64,000 bases of DNA from Ciborinia camelliae (lineage: Eukaryota; Ascomycota; Leotiomycetes; Helotiales; Sclerotiniaceae): assembly GCA_025890175.1 (NCBI GenBank), contig JANPYM010000012.1, forward strand, positions 151,785 to 215,784, read 5' to 3'. A program made the position numbers and the translations under genes. A model generated the notes under the pieces. The model saw only the letters and a program-made list of their open reading frames with translations, was not told the origin of the DNA and searched no databases. Shown piece by piece: positions 32,120 to 45,912 of the stretch (position 1 is its first letter; each line of letters starts with the position of its first letter).

Positions 32120-34219
32120 GATAATATAATATTGGGACATCTATTCCATCGAAGCTTGATTTATTTTGTATTATTTGTTGATATAAAGTAGTTCTACATA
32201 CACTAGCTCGATACATAACAATAATATCAACAATATTATTGGAACGTTCTATTTATCCAATTTTTTGTTTCTACATATTAATACCTACCCTTTTCTATAA
32301 ACAAAGGAGTCTTCAAATACATCCCCAATTTAATACCAACAAAACACCAGATCCGCATTTGCGTCATGTTCATCAGCGGAAATCATAGTCTTCGTCAAAG
32401 TAGCTGGTTGCACTGATACACCAGTGCACCGCTCCATGGATGGATGATATCCTAATCTCGTCCCTGTGAGTAATTCCCAACTTCCATGAATGATATCTTC
32501 ATAGATAGTCAATAGTCAATAATCCACCCCACAGAAACCTTCTTCCTTCCCATTTCCATTTCCATCCGTGGGAGAATCACCACTTCTATCCATCCATTGA
32601 AGATTCATTTTAGAGGACTCTGACTCTGACTCCGACTCACGTGGAAGTATGGTATTCTAGATAACGGGCTGCTAATGCAATTTGTCATCTCACTCGACTC
32701 GAAATAGAGAATGAAGGATGCGGGGAGTCACGGTGGTGGATTGTGCTTTCTTACTTGGTCACATCACTTGGAGTTTGGCGTTTAGTTTGAAGCGTGCGTA
32801 TTTTTTGGGTCGCTGAATTCTGGAAGGAAGGTCTTGCCCCTCTCTCCCCCAAAATAAAAAAATACAGTTCGTTCAGGTGGTCCAGGCTTCTAAACAATAT
32901 CGCTATATCCCAGGAATATAAATATAAATATTACCTCACAATTAAAAGGGTCGTTGCGTAAACTCAGGCTGACGCATCGCGCCGTCTAGATTAAACAGCA
33001 AAATGGACTCGACAGAACGCTTATTCTTCTTTGAGTAATGGAATAAAACTAGAGCTTAGGGTAGGGGAGGTACAGTAGGTGAATAGGCACTGGGCGGACA
33101 GGCGATAGGTCAAAGTATTGGAATTGGACCCCCTTTAAAATATCGGACACTATTGTATTATCGGTTGGAAAATGGAGTTGAGGGTTGAGGGGATGGAAAG
33201 ACTCCGAGTTGTGGTTCTGAAAAAAAAAACACCACCAGCTGGTTGGTTCATCTCAATGTGGGTTGCCGTTTTTTAATCGCGGTGTAAGTGAGTGCCGTGA
33301 AGAACCTTACCTTATGCTATCTCGAACGAAGAAGTCTCATCCGATTTTGAGTACTAGTAGATAGATGATATTATTAATGGATGTTGAACTTCTTTAGATA
33401 CATACGACTGAAATTCTCGATCATCGTTTGCTTTTGCTGGTTAATGATTAGTTCAGTTCAACTGCTTCTCTAATCTAAAGTCCCCCTTATCCCCACCGAG
33501 ACAACACAACGGAACTTAGATGGACGGAAACACTGCAGGTCAAGTTATAACTTATCTCGTTGATATAAATATTCTTGTCAGCACCTAGTTGCAGTCTGTC
33601 AAAGACCTGGCTTTCAAAGTTAATACCAGCTCCCTAAGAATCCTTCCCAGTCTGGTTGTGCATCTCTATTGTGCCGCAACCCCAACATAACTTTGTAGAA
33701 AGTTGATGGGAAGTCATTCTCAATATCACCGAAGTTAATATTAATGATAGCAGCTTCATCGCGCATGAAAGGATGACCGGTAACGGGCAATTGGATTAAG
33801 TCAACTCCAATTGCCTGTTAAATATCTATCCGCATATGCGAGAGCACGGGTTTAAATCACCAGGACGGAGTAGACTTGTTAATATCACGATAACCCGAAT
33901 CAAATAGTTCTTTTTCTTTTGACAGAAGAGGATAAATTAGTAGGATCTAGTCTAGGAGTCCATCAAGGGATGAGATGAAATTTGTTGGATAAAACGTAAC
34001 TCTACTCTTGTTCAGCGAAGAAATTATTCATGTTTCTGTTCAGCATGGTTGTTTTACCACATTTACAGAGACTCGGAGGAAATTCGGAAACAGGAAATGT
34101 TTTGATCGCCTCAAAGATGTGGATGTCTGATGTTGAGCTTCGGCAGGGTCAATGATTTGGGTATATGCATCCTGTGATGAATACTTCTCATTTTCGATAT
34201 CTTAATAGAGACTACAAGT
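32120..34219. other. Intergenic, no gene seen
   Basis: About 2.1 kb with no supported coding region. Short minus-strand frames near 32330-32512 have no recognisable features. Confidence 0.4.
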
Positions 34220-34625
34220 TTAGAAGTCTGGGTCTGGGTCAACGCCGGTCCTTTCAACGATCTCGTCTGGTACGGAGTCTTTCACGCCCTGATTTGTCAT
34301 GAGTTGGATAGATCTTGATATATATATATATAAATAACCTACCGGCATCTCTTTTGATGAACTTGTAGGTCGCCTGTTGATGTTGAAAATGTAGGCGTAC
34401 TGGAAATCGACTCCGGTAGCTCGCTCGATCATTGAAGAGGAACCCCAGATCAGGAAGTTGGTTGCTTCTTGGTTGTGAGTGAAGTACCCAGTTATTCAAC
34501 TCGAAAGTCCCTAGGACTAGCAGGATCAAGAACAGAGAAAGCACACACTGAATACTTTGTGATCGGGTAAGCCACTTCTTGGGTTCTTTTTGGTGGCATG
34601 CCTGAGGATGGGAACTTGACTCCAT
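34220..34625 (-). pseudogene. Uncertain small membrane-protein gene or remnant
   Basis: From ATG 34625 on the minus strand the frame gives a polar head, a single hydrophobic helix (SIQCVLSLFLILLVLGTFEL) and about 15 more residues. A protein-like continuation then appears in another frame (ATNFLIWGSSSMIERATGVD, FQYAYIFNINRRPTSSSKEM). It continues across a plausible intron (GTAGGT...AAATCAG) to GVKDSVPDEIVERTGVDPD and a stop at 34220. One frame shift near 34490 is needed. I do not recognise a family. It could be a real gene with a missed splice or a relic. Confidence 0.3.
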
Positions 34626-35981
34626 CTCGAATTGGGAAGATAGGCTAATGGATATATATGAGATTCTGACATGTTTTCAAACAAGCACAAAAGGATTAGA
34701 AACAGCCACAAAAAGAATTATATACCGTGCTTAGGAACTATCAATCCAAACTACAGTACTTTTCTTGCCAAAAGTTTTGAAGGCAAAGCCATGTGTGTCT
34801 CGAATAGTCTCAGCCGACTCTGGCGACCGGTGACAGTAGAGTATGTATAAATTAAACTGGTATTTTTTCCAACCTTGTTGAGAAGAGTGGCAGAAGTAAT
34901 ATTTGATATATCATCCGTAACCCCAAAGTATTTATGAGCGTTAGTGCCTCCGGAGTGAACGAGACAGATGAACCAGTACAGTTCATGAATCATGATGCAA
35001 TTACTAAACAAACTTGAAGTAATTGGGAAATCAGGATTCGTATTACCGTTTTGAATTGCCCTAATAGGTAAGATGTTGAATGAATTCCCAGAAATTGATA
35101 TTTTGAAGTTGAAGAGCAACTCTAAGTTGATTTTCAATTCTCTTAGTAGATTTTGGTTTCAAATTTGGAGCACCATTCGTCATTTTCATGGCCGGTTCAT
35201 CAGCCTGATGGAGTGGAATGAGCAAATGTCTAAATTTTCACCATCCTGCTCTTGGTGGTTTCATCTGGCCACTTGGCACTGGAGGAGGAACAGAGCAACC
35301 TGAATAACAATCACCATGTCACAATAACGCAACTCTCAGATGATAATTGGAAAATGCGTGGTTCGATTTGATATGTTTGAGTTTCGCGAACATTATTTTG
35401 ATCAACAATAGAAATTAAACGGTAAAGCCAAGCCGGCCCGGGGTTGCTGCAAAGATTTTCAAAACCATCTTACCTAGAGGTCTTGCCAAGGCAGTACCTG
35501 AGTAGACTGTAGATCCTACACATAGGTACCTTGAAGGTACTGCCTTCAAAGTTCAAACTTAATGATGATGCTGTTCATTTTCCTATTCCATTCTTTTAGA
35601 TTAAGGGACACCCCGTAATGCCTCATGCATGGGAAAGGGGTTGAGCAACAAGCGGGAACTAATCAGATCATTCATCTGGGCATGTAAAGACCACAAGGTA
35701 ATCAATCAAGTAATATTTTATCATTTTATCATGATGACTTTTTTAATTATTAGAGATGGGCGTCGCAAGTATGTCGTTTGGTTGTACCTCTCAATATAGT
35801 TGGAACTCCATCTGTTCTATCATCACGTGGAGATGTATTCATTCCAAATTGTATATATTTGGATGGGTATTACCATCTTTGTCCATATTCTCCACAAACT
35901 TTATTTTCCGTAAGCGTAATGTAATCGACATGAAATAATGAAGGTTTAATAGCACAACCAAGTGTTGTGACATAAGTGAAT

Positions 35982-36014
35982 ACGACACGTGACTACACAC
36001 TAGGCCCTAGGCAT
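35982..36014 (+). repeat. Fragment of the dispersed short repeat
   Basis: Contains CACGTGACTA, CACTAGGC and CCTAGGCATG in the same order as copy B (2811-2860) but with the spacers deleted, so it looks like a decayed fourth copy. Confidence 0.45.
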
Positions 36015-36267
36015 GTTGCGGATCCAACCTTAGAATAGCATCAATGACGATAGTATGCATAATACAAAGCAGCGACGTGATACCAACACCAACAAACCAT
36101 CACTTCTTCTCGAATCTCAATAGAATCAACCGTCTTTAGTAGGTACAAACATTGCGAAATCTCCTTCAGGCTTCATCACAAGATAGATCGGCTTTCAAGA
36201 AACCGACACTGCCGCTAATCTGTGGAGACACGACTTTTTTTTCAACCGGTGTTGAATTATTTCATTG

Positions 36268-36440
36268 TCCCTGATCCTAGCTCAGTGACTGATAGGCATC
36301 AGATAAAATTCGGATGCCCGGCGCAAACTTGCGCAAATCGTCCCTGATCCCAGTTCAGTTACCTAGTAGTTACTGTTGGGCATCAGATAAAAACTTGGAC
36401 TACTACTGTTGGACACCCGGCGGGACTGTTGACAGTTGAA
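36268..36440 (+). repeat. Local direct duplication of about 75-80 bp
   Basis: GTCCCTGATCC-AG-TCAGT, then GGCATCAGATAAAA, then a CCCGGCG box occur twice in order, at about 36268-36322 and 36340-36425. Confidence 0.5.
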
Positions 36441-37947
36441 TACTCGGCGGAAGTTGAGATCTTCTCGATATGAGTGAGTGTACTGTAGTGCTATTTTGTA
36501 CCATAAGTGATTGATTATACTGTACAGTTGAATATTTAGAGTCGAATATTCGAAGAGTACCACTACAGTACGATTAATTACCACTGGCACGTGTATGTAT
36601 GTCGTGTACTGTAGAAGGTTATCGGTACAGGTACAGATACTGTATAAATTTGCGTATGCTTGGTTTCAACTTCTTCCAAGTTTTTTATGGGAAACTGTTT
36701 TCCCATAATGTACAGTGTACCGACCATCAAGTTTAAAGGGATTGGTTTTACGTCTAAAGTTTTCCTGGGTACTGCCGAAGTCGGGCTGAATTAAGTTTGA
36801 ATGAGTGATTTTTATGCATATACGAAAATCAAGAGGAGAGCGAAAGCCTTCTTTCTTTCTTTCTCTCTTTCTCTCTGCTTTGGGAACTGAGGGGGGGTTT
36901 CCGATTCGGAAGCGGGGTCATTGATTGATTTTGATCCAATTTTACTGTCAACATTTGACACTTTTGACCAGTTATAGCAAGAAAGCTTGTCACTGGGAAC
37001 TTTTCCGCCGAAGTAGAAGCTGTAAAGGAAGTAAGTCTCCATTTTCCTCATTCCCTGAGTAGGGTTTGAGTCGCTTGACCAACCATAATGTGGAAGACTG
37101 TCACTAGACGAGGAAAAGTCTTTTCTAGTGGATCCTTTACCCACTTTTGAACTCGAGAAGGGAATCAAGGGATCCACTAAGCTTTCACTTGGCTCCGAAC
37201 CTAGTCTCATCTGATAAGATTTCTTTTTCCATTATTTGTGGAGAGATCTTATCTTAATCAATCAGATAACTCCTAGTTCTCCATCTTATATCACGTATCC
37301 ATGTAATTGTGGAAAAGCTGATGGATCATGAGAAGTCCTACCCACAATACAGCAATACAATATCAAACCCCGTGGATGAAGTCCGACGGAGATATATTTT
37401 GGTCTGATGTGATGTCAGAAAGTACTCACATTTGGACGCTAATATGATAAGATCCCCATATAATAATTTCGACGGAGATTTCTATTGAAACTTTCAGAAT
37501 CATGAATGGATTGAATGAATGAGTTGAAACTTCACAATGGATTGAGAATGGATTCAATGGCTATAATAGACTTTGATGGACTTCAATAATGGATTCAAAT
37601 TTCAATGGAACCTTCTAAAAAGAGTTATATAATTGGCTTTTTATCCCTTTTCCCACGTTATCTTGGCCAACTGATCTAAGACTCTAAGTACTTCCTGGCT
37701 GCACGAGTAGCTGCACGAGTACCTGTTCTCTGATTTCAAGTCTTGATGCCCCACTGAATGTAACACATTTCCAGGATACTTCCTGCAATGGTAGATCTAG
37801 ACTCGAAATCCGGCTAAAGTCATGAGAATATTGCACACTTTTGAGAAATCTGTCTTTTCTTTATAAGTGATGATGACTGCCATTCTATAATTTCGATCTT
37901 TTCGTGGTTCATTTCTGTCATTCACATACCCCCAGCTGAAGTCAATC

Positions 37948-39857
37948 ATGTCTGCAACAGTGAGCCATGCTGCTGCCCTGTCTCCAGCGGCGGCTGCCAA
38001 AGCGGCTGCCCTCAAACTTCTCAAGAAAATCCGGAGGCAGAATAATTTCAACTCGGTCAAGTTCTTTGCCGCTGGTATGGCGGGAATCATCGTCCTCTTC
38101 ATAATCTCCAAATGTATTCGTTTTATATATCTTCGATATTTCTCAAGGAACAGATCACCACTCCTTAAAGGTCCGGTTGCCATCACAAGGTACATATTAT
38201 TCCACTCGAAGGATATGAAAGACCTTGTTTTAATATCTTCTCATTAGGTTATCAAGAAGCATTCTTTTACGAAGAATTTGGGGGTTCACATCCGTTGGAC
38301 ATTTCGTTGTCTTCATTATATATGTTGCAACATTACTTTCAGTCTCCTTTTGTAATGTAAACGAGTGGGATTCGTGGAAGAATATTGCAAAGCGATTAGG
38401 ATGGTATGTTGAACGTCACAAAAACTCAAGCCCTGGCTACCCATATTTGTGTCTGACTTTTATCAAGGGTTGCTACCGCTCACATCGCTCTCCTTACTTT
38501 CTTGGCCATGAAAAATAACCCTCTCGCATTTTTAACTGAATACTCTTACGAAAGTCTCAGACTCTTTCACAAGATCGCTGGATATGTTTGCGTCATCTGG
38601 GCTACCCTTCACGCTATCTGTTATATCATGGTCGAAAAAGAAGCCCACACTTGGCACGTATTGCGCGAAGAGAGCAATGTTGTCGGTATCGTTGCTGGAA
38701 TTGCCATGCTCATCATGGCCTTCACGTCTATCTTCATCTACAGAATGCAGTATGAAATATGGTACATCATTCATATCATGATGTACCTCCTCATTCTCAT
38801 CACCGTCGGGATGCATAAACCAGTCCTCTCCGATCGCGTCGTATACATCATCTTCTTCACATCCTGTTTATGGTTTTCGGATCGCTTGTTACGATACATG
38901 AAGGTCGCCTACTTTTGGTTCGGAAATTATGTCACTCTTACTCCTTTGCCAAATGGCGGCGTTCGAATCTTGATGCGCAAATCACATAAACTCATCAAAG
39001 CAGGCACTCACGCTTTCCTATGGATTCCAGGGATCCGCGCAATCGAAACCCATCCTTTTACTGTCGCTACGGCGGATGAGGTGGATGGTGTTGGTTTCAT
39101 GGTCGTCGCTTGTGATGGATTTACCAAGGATCTCTACGAATTGGCAGTGAAAAATCCGGGTATTCAACTTCGTGCCTCGATTGATGGTCCTTATGGTTCG
39201 GTGGTGGATTTCACTCAATACGATAAAGTGATTTTCATATCTGGTGGCTCGGGTGGTAGTTTTACCTTTGGTGTTGCCATCAATACCATGCGCAAGTTGA
39301 TTGAGAGGAATGCAGTCTCTAAGACGATTATCGAATTCATTTGGGTCATTCGTGAAGAAGGTATATTTTGATCCCATTCTTCTGATGCATCGCCATTTAC
39401 TAATCTCAATCCAGATTCCATCAGCTGGTTCGGTCCTGAGCTCCAAGAGCTGTGTTCTTTCCCAGATGTCATCCTACGTCTTTACTGCACGCGAAATGCT
39501 GCAGATAAAACCTTCAATGGAGTTCCAAGCTTGAGTGAAAGTCTCTCGGAGAAACTCCCATCATCAGTCGATGAAGAAAATGAAGATAAATCAAGAGACA
39601 TCGGTGACCCGGAAAAGGTTGCCACTCACAATGCAATCAGATCCATTGGAGAAAGACAATTGGTCATGCATAGTGGTCGACCCGATATCCCCACCCTCAT
39701 TCATAGGGGGGTAGAAAGTTGCGATATAAGTCAAAGAGTTGCAATCGCTGCTTGCGGTCCTAGTTCCTTGATGCATGATACAAGATTAGCCGTGGCGAAA
39801 TCCATCAAGGTAAATGGACCGAGTGTGGAATTGTTCAGTGAAGAATTTTCTTGGTGA
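37948..39857 (+). CDS. Ferric reductase-like transmembrane oxidoreductase (FRE family)
   Basis: Exons 37948-38189, 38248-38403, 38468-39360 and 39415-39857 encode 577 residues. The ferric-reductase membrane domain has the bis-heme histidine pairs H167/H181 and H235/H249, each pair 14 apart on neighbouring helices. The FAD-binding motif HPFTVA is at 328-333. GPYG (373-376), the glycine-rich IFISGGSGGSF (about 388-398) and a C-terminal ACGPSSL mark the NADPH site. The family moves electrons from cytosolic NADPH across the plasma membrane, usually to Fe3+ or Cu2+. The N-terminus has an Ala/Lys-rich head (SPAAAAKAAALKLLKKIRR) before the first helix and no signal peptide. The C-terminal lobe includes an acidic insert (VDEENEDKSRDIGDPEKV). 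No permease or multicopper oxidase neighbour is present, so a specific uptake role cannot be argued from context. Confidence 0.9.
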
Positions 39858-40236
39858 TTGGACTTAAGTTGAGTCTCAAGGTGTGAAAGAAACATTGGGA
39901 TGAATCTGGATACATTTTAGTTATCCCTCTACCCTCTGAGCAATTCTGTCCGCCCTATATAGTTGTTATATGTATTTAATTTTTTTTTCCAAAAATCTTC
40001 CAGGACTGTCTCTTCACGAGTTTGATCAGTTGGATATGAAGGGAGTTGTGGGAGTCATGCATTCATAAAAGGACGGAAATCATTATCGTTGCATTGGTTT
40101 GGGACTTAGATATGAAAACTCTTCGATGAATATCTGAAATGAATGATATGAAAGCTGCTTTTGTTCAAACGCCCCCCGTGCTTAATGTGTTGATTTTATC
40201 TTTTCTCCCAAAACCTCGTGGTATTTTTCTCCATTA
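39858..40236. other. Intergenic, no gene seen
   Basis: 3' side of the ferric reductase gene and the approach to the broken coiled-coil fragment. Confidence 0.45.
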
Positions 40237-40792
40237 ATGAAACTCAATAACACTTTCAGTGAAATCAACGAGAAGATTGCAAAGATACCAGAGGCAACAA
40301 ATCAGGCACTCAGAGACTCTCTCGACTCAATAAAACAAAGTATTCCAGCGATCAATCTCGAAGCTGAGGAGTCGGGAAAGCTCCGAAGTGGATTCGATGA
40401 AATACGTGAAACCTTCGAAAAATACACAACAAAAATGGAATCTTTGGTATGGATTACCCATCACTCTAAAGGAGTACGAAACATGGCTAGAAAAACCTTT
40501 TGGTGAACTCAAGAAATCATTCGATCAACGGACAGATGAGGTGAACCACAGTAACATCTATGAAGCATACGGAAGAGGTATTCAAACAATTAAAGATCAG
40601 CTCTTGGAACTATTCAATCAACATACTGATGATATGGGAACTAAGCCCACAAAATCTATTGCAGATTATACCAAGGATGCTTCCGAAAAGCGAGAAAAGC
40701 TTGCCCAAAAGTTCGAACAAAACTTAATACCAATGTCAAATCCCCTCCCTATTTCAATAAATCTGAAGTCAATGATCATACCCCATAGGTAA
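40237..40792 (+). pseudogene. Coiled-coil fragment related to 24278-25882
   Basis: The frame from ATG 40237 reads NTFSEINEKIAKIPEATNQA, then LRDSLDSIKQSI and SGFDEIRETFEKYTTKMESL. This shares the spacing of SSF-EVKEKVD-I-DA-N-L with the 22-residue units of the locus at 25.3-25.6 kb. The protein-like reading then moves to the next frame near 40440-40470 (PITLKEYETWLEKPFGELKK, then DYTKDASEKREKLAQKFEQN) and stops at 40792. The shift coincides with a 25-nt GT...AG interval, too short for a normal fungal intron. It may be a paralogous relic or the displaced 3' part of the same gene. No function is inferred. Confidence 0.5.
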
Positions 40793-41529
40793 GGTAAGAT
40801 CATTGATTCGATGAGTTCTACCTCTTCATCTCTGGTTCCCGTCTGTTCTAAACCAAAACCATTGTTCTAAACCATATCAAACCTTACCTATGTTTTTCAA
40901 ATTGAATTGTTATTTTTTTGATTGGAAAACTAATAATAATTCACTTTTGCTCTTTTAAATCTGATATCACCTGATACCTCGTCGCCTTTCTCTCCTAACC
41001 TTTTCAACCTCCTACAACAATCTTACAACACCACAAGATCGCACTTTGAAGCTCCTTTTTCATTCTTCTTCATCCTTTTCCATCAGAAATAACCCTCACA
41101 TTCGTTTCTCTTCCTGAGGCGGCCGCAATACAGGTTCTGATACAATCAAATCTCATCTTTTGAAACTGATTGAGATCTCGATCTTCGAAACCACAGCATC
41201 GAAAGTGAAGTAAGCATCCCCCAGCAATCCTATCTTTTCTTCTCGCCTTCCTGCTTCCAGAATCAACGAGGTATATTGTCATTTGTGGGAGATTCCTCGC
41301 CCAATTTTGAAGCTTGAGACGTTCAAAACCCTTGTTTTTGATTGTTTTGAGTAAATATCATGCAGAATGTTGGCAGCCTTAAAGGCAAATTTGGGCGGAG
41401 AAATCGCAGATTTTCTGCGAGTCTGCTGCTATGCAGCTTTCAAAATATCTCAAATCATTTACTACAGCTCATGTAAAAGAATAAGGAGCTAATCAACTAC
41501 TAGGAAACAGATAAGCCGATACCGTTAAG
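40793..41529. other. Intergenic, upstream region of the helicase gene
   Basis: No gene seen. T-rich stretches near 40905-40925 and pyrimidine-rich DNA at 40985-41090 precede the helicase ATG. Confidence 0.45.
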
Positions 41530-44500
41530 ATGAATCGACGAGAGCTTGACGTCAATGGGGACTTCACCTTTCTCAGCTTGGATGGTATGCTACACAAACC
41601 AGGAGCCAAGGGGACCAACTATAACTTCGGCTTCTATGAGGCGACGCATTCCCAAGACATTCCCCCGTCGAAGTTGAAAGAAATCATTCACGACGCGAGA
41701 AGGAAGAATCCAGAAGGAGTCATGATTGCGGGACTCAAAGTCGATAATATGGCTCATATCGCTGGCTACCTCAACTTCGAAAACACCGCAGTCCTGGTTA
41801 AATGGTTTGAGGACAAAGACCAGCTTCCAACGGTATTAGATACGTGGAGAAGACAGAAACTAACTGCTTTCGGTTGTTCGGTTCGGGATGGCGCCAAGCC
41901 AGCCGATAAGGAGTTCGGGGCGGAAAAGTTGTTTAGGTTCATCAAGGCCTTGACACCAGAGCAGACGAATGCTGTCATTGGGAGTCAGTTCCCGGTTACC
42001 CACGCAATGTTGAATGTCAACATATCCCGTGACGACCTCGGTTTCTTCTCATACCTCAACGCCATGCATAGAGTCATCTGCACATTCGCAGACCACTTCC
42101 CAAACGACACCCCGACAATGCCCACGGAGATACACAGCCGAGAGAATTGGTACCGTGCTCTAATCACTCTCAGAGTATACTGGGCAACCCATAGAGACCT
42201 GAAAGTTCGGGCTAAGGCTCTCAGCCCCAAACCAGCCATCAAGCCTCTGTGGGTGGAGCCTGATAATGGAAGAGCCGATCTAGAGGTAGACGAAAATTTG
42301 GGATATTCAGTCTATAAACAGACTGAGTATAACGACATGTATAACCTCGAGAATGAGCAGAGTGTGACTGGCAGTGATTTCGATTCCGCACGTATGGAGA
42401 ATGACAACGTCGCAGAAGCCGAAGGTCTTCATCAATCCCTTAACAAGACCGGCATCGTATACAAGGAAGCTAGCCAGAGAACTGGACAGCCGGGAAAGAA
42501 GGAACGCCCTCATGTCAGACCAGAAGAGTTGAAAGGATACTTCGCAGGTCTTGGTGAGTTCATGAAGCGCTGGGTAGTTGAAACCAGAGAAGTGCAAGGT
42601 CCCGCAAAAGAGAACGCGTCCGAGCATCCATTCCTGAGGAAAACAATGGAATTTGGGGATATCTTAGACACGGTACAAGAGCTCTCAAAGGCAGAGATAT
42701 CTGACTTCGAGAACGGCAAGAAGAAGTTTTTCGATCTTCTCGAAAAGATGTCCTCAGCTTCTGCCAAACCAATGTCTTTTGTTGATTCCTGCAAAGCCCA
42801 CGGTATCGATTATTCCGACCCACACAACATCAAGATAGAGGGTACCACACTCAAACCCTACCCCCATCAAGTTATTGGTAAGTTGATACCCTATACTCTT
42901 CAACCATACACATACTAACTCGATTCAGATATGGCTTGGCTCGCCTGGATGGAGGATACATTTTTCGGAGGTGGAATCCTCGCTTCGGAATGTGGCTCGG
43001 GTAAAACCGTAGTCATATTATTATTGATACTCATGACGCATAGGAAGCTCAAGGCAACTGGAAGCACAGAACACTTCGCTACGTTGGTGGTTGTGCCATC
43101 GGCTGTTATCGACGTGTGGTATGCTGATTTCGCCAAATTCTTTGCCGACGTTCTCACTTGCCGAATTTTCTACGGCCGATCGGGAAATCCTGATGCAAAT
43201 CGGGAAAAGTGCTTTGTTGGCACCAATATCAAGGATTTGGAGGCGGAATTAAAAGAACTAGACCCGACTAATCCAGACGTGAGTTTCCTCATGAAAAAAA
43301 GACCAAACTAACAAGTATTTAGACCTCGAAGACGTTCTTCCTGACGTCGTATACGACATTTGCACGAAGATCTATGAAGATCATAGAGGCTTCAAAGGCG
43401 AAAGGCAAAGCCGCATCCGCCAATTACATGAGTGATCAAGAGGAAGTCGATCCGATAGTTGACCCAATGGCCGATCAAGATGACCAAATCCTACGGAAAT
43501 ATGAGCAAACTTTGAACCATTATGGTATTCTGGGTCGGGTCATACCCGATGAAGGACATTTGATCAAGAATCCATGCACGCTGGCTGCGGATTCTATTTA
43601 CAAACTGCAGATCAAGAGGACCAATCTAGTGAGCGCCACTCCAATGATTAATCGGATTCACGACTTTCGAGGTTTCCTAATCCAGTTGTTAAAGGTTAAA
43701 GAACTCCCACTTAACCTCCCAGTGACTTTAGGAGGGTTGGTATCAATGTACAAGGAATGCTTCCATCCGTTCAACGATCTCCCAAAGGAAGAGGGAGGTA
43801 TCAAAGCCAAGTCAATCTTACCACCAAGAACTGATGGGCCAGAGGTAGAGAGATTGTACCAGGCCATAGAAGCAGGTTGTCCTCTACATTTGCTATGCCC
43901 CAAGGCATTCCTCTTCATTGGTTCGAAGTCCGATTGGGAAGCACCCGTAGCGCGGGCAGTCCTCCGACCAATCCTTCAGAGAGTCCAAAGAAGAAGACTC
44001 ATGAGCCACACTTTCGAGACGATTGATGGCGAAATGGAAACTCCCGGACGTGCCATTCCTCACTATACCGTCAAGACCATCAGACTTCGCATGTCCGAGA
44101 AGCAAAAACAACACTACCGCAATATGACGGGAGAATGGGAGAGAAAGTTGTATGTTCCAAGCAACGTGGGCGTACCGTTCACAAGTGTCAAGATGGCCAA
44201 TTCTAAATCCGACGGTATGGTCAATATGGAGGCATATCGAGGATTGCAACTGTCCAGCTTCGATGGACAGCTCACAGAATTGGTTACGAGAAAGGTGAAG
44301 GAGGTACCTGTCGGTACATCAAAGGAAGTCCGATCCTGGTACGAACGCGATGATGATCATGGCATGACGTACAAATACTATAGAACAAGACCCAAGGAAG
44401 CATACTACATACCCGCACCTTCCACCCGATTGGAGATGGCTACCACGCACATGGGCTTATCTCCTAAGCTAAGAGCTCTCGTTCTGCAAATTGCGGAGTG

Positions 44501-45052
44501 GAAATCGAAGGGTGAAAGATGTTTGGCATTTTTCAATTGGCCCATGAGCCAATGGTAAGTTCCTCATTGAAACATCTTTAAGAAAATTAAATACTAATCA
44601 AAGATAGGGATGCCGAAGGTCTTTTACACATGCTTGGGTTCAAAGTCATGTCAATCTTATCTTCACACAAAGCCGAAGACAGACGCAGAGCCATTGACTT
44701 GTTCAACGACCAGAACCATGATGTTGATGTGATGCTGGTGGGCTTTCGGATCGGGTCGTATGGTTTGAATTTTCACAGTGCTTGTTGCAAGATGATCATC
44801 TGCGAGTATCCTACTTCCATCGATGTCTTGCTTCATGTTTTCGGTAGACTCCATCGTTTGGGCCAGTTGAAGGCACAAGAAATTATCATTCTCTTCCTCG
44901 AGGATAGTTTCGATGCTAAGATTAGAGGAAACATGGCCGAGAAATTTTTGTCGAAGCTCGTGGCGGAGGGAGAGTTTGAGGGCGTGGATGAGGATAAGAT
45001 GGTGGAGGAAGCGAGAAAGGTCTTGTCTAATCTTCTAGGTGAATCAGACTAA
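41530..45052 (+). CDS. Divergent SNF2-family DEAD-like helicase/ATPase
   Basis: Exons 41530-42877, 42929-43278, 43323-44554 and 44608-45052 encode 1124 residues, all junctions in phase. Residues 1-430 have no recognisable domain. The ATPase core starts at LAWMEDTFFGGGILASECGS, with Walker A GSGKT (472-476). VVVPSAVIDVWYADFAKF is motif Ia-like. The Walker B box is the DEGH tetrad at 642-645, followed by LIKNP, and LVSATPMIN is motif III. The C-terminal lobe carries FRIGSYGLNFHSACCKMIIC and the motif VI-like RLHRLGQ (1057-1063). SNF2 proteins translocate on duplex DNA to remodel nucleosomes or displace proteins. No RING, bromo- or chromodomain is seen, and the two lobes are separated by a long insert. 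Such divergent copies are common in Leotiomycetes. A NADAR gene follows on the same strand about 860 bp away. Confidence 0.88.
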
Positions 45053-45912
45053 ATGGCGAATGGAAAATTCGATGGAGGGGAAGCTATGGAGCTTGGGATA
45101 CTTTGGTTGACGGAAAGGTTTACAAATCATGGCAATCACTGGGGGGTTCGATTTTGTGTGCCGTCGAGGTCGTTTTCCGTATTTGGATTTCCATTAGGAA
45201 CTATTTCTATGTGAGTCACGTAACTGGCCCCGTTTCCGAATCGGAAGAACTTTAGTATTAGAATTCAACTTTTATTAATATCACATAAACAACACATGAT
45301 CTTCTTTGTTACCTATCCTTACGCCGAGGGGTGGGGGGTTTGAGGGGAGAGGGAGAGGGGGGCGCACGCGTGCTCCCCTCCCCCCAAGGTATTAAAAGCT
45401 TCAAAATCAAAATAGGCTCTGAAACACAAGCGTGCTTAGCACGCCCCCAATTATACGTTATCTGAAGCCGGGTTTTCTTGGTGAATAACCAAAGGTGAAT
45501 TGGTTTCCTAATTGGGAAATAACAATTCACTTTTGAAGGCGTCAAGTCAGGTGATCAACGACGAGGCTTAGCGCCGTTTCAATAAACTAGGGGTACTTCT
45601 TTTCTTCTTCTGCTCTCTTTCAATTCCTTTCCTTCTTCTCCATTACATCTTTTTCTTCGTACTTTTACCTCCCGTACGTGAGCAAAGGACCTTGGAGAGT
45701 TGTGGTGATACTACCTACCAAAATACTTGAACCGGTCTAAAGAACGAACGCACGCAAAGGACTTTCGATCTCTCAATATTTACCGCGCAAACTTTGCTAT
45801 TGGGATCAGATAGGTAGAGAAAAACGGGCTAATACTTTACTTACAACCCACGTACGTGAACAAACCCCCAATTTCAACCAAGGCAAGTTGCTAACTGTTT
45901 TCTCAATATAGT
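45053..45912. other. Intergenic; probable 5' leader intron of the NADAR gene
   Basis: Contains a G/C-rich stretch at 45325-45390, the small palindrome GCGTGCTTAGCACGC near 45431-45445, and pyrimidine-rich DNA at 45598-45670. Just before the NADAR ATG, GTACGT near 45852 to CTCAATATAG at 45911 (with a GCTAAC branch site) looks like an intron in the untranslated leader. Confidence 0.4.

Larger units (their letters stand above)
34626..37947. other. Intergenic, no convincing gene
   Basis: About 3.3 kb of AT-rich DNA. Minus-strand frames at 34751-35137 and 36812-37210 are open, but their composition looks random or CT-repeat driven and I do not support them. Short repeats inside are listed separately. 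Confidence 0.4.

Noticed and set aside
34751..35137. Minus-strand 128-codon frame
   Set aside because: Composition is AT-driven, with no domain, signal peptide or neighbouring exon; a plus-strand frame is equally open over part of it.
36812..37210. Minus-strand 132-codon frame
   Set aside because: Low complexity with a CTTT-derived Arg/Glu/Lys end; no family resemblance.
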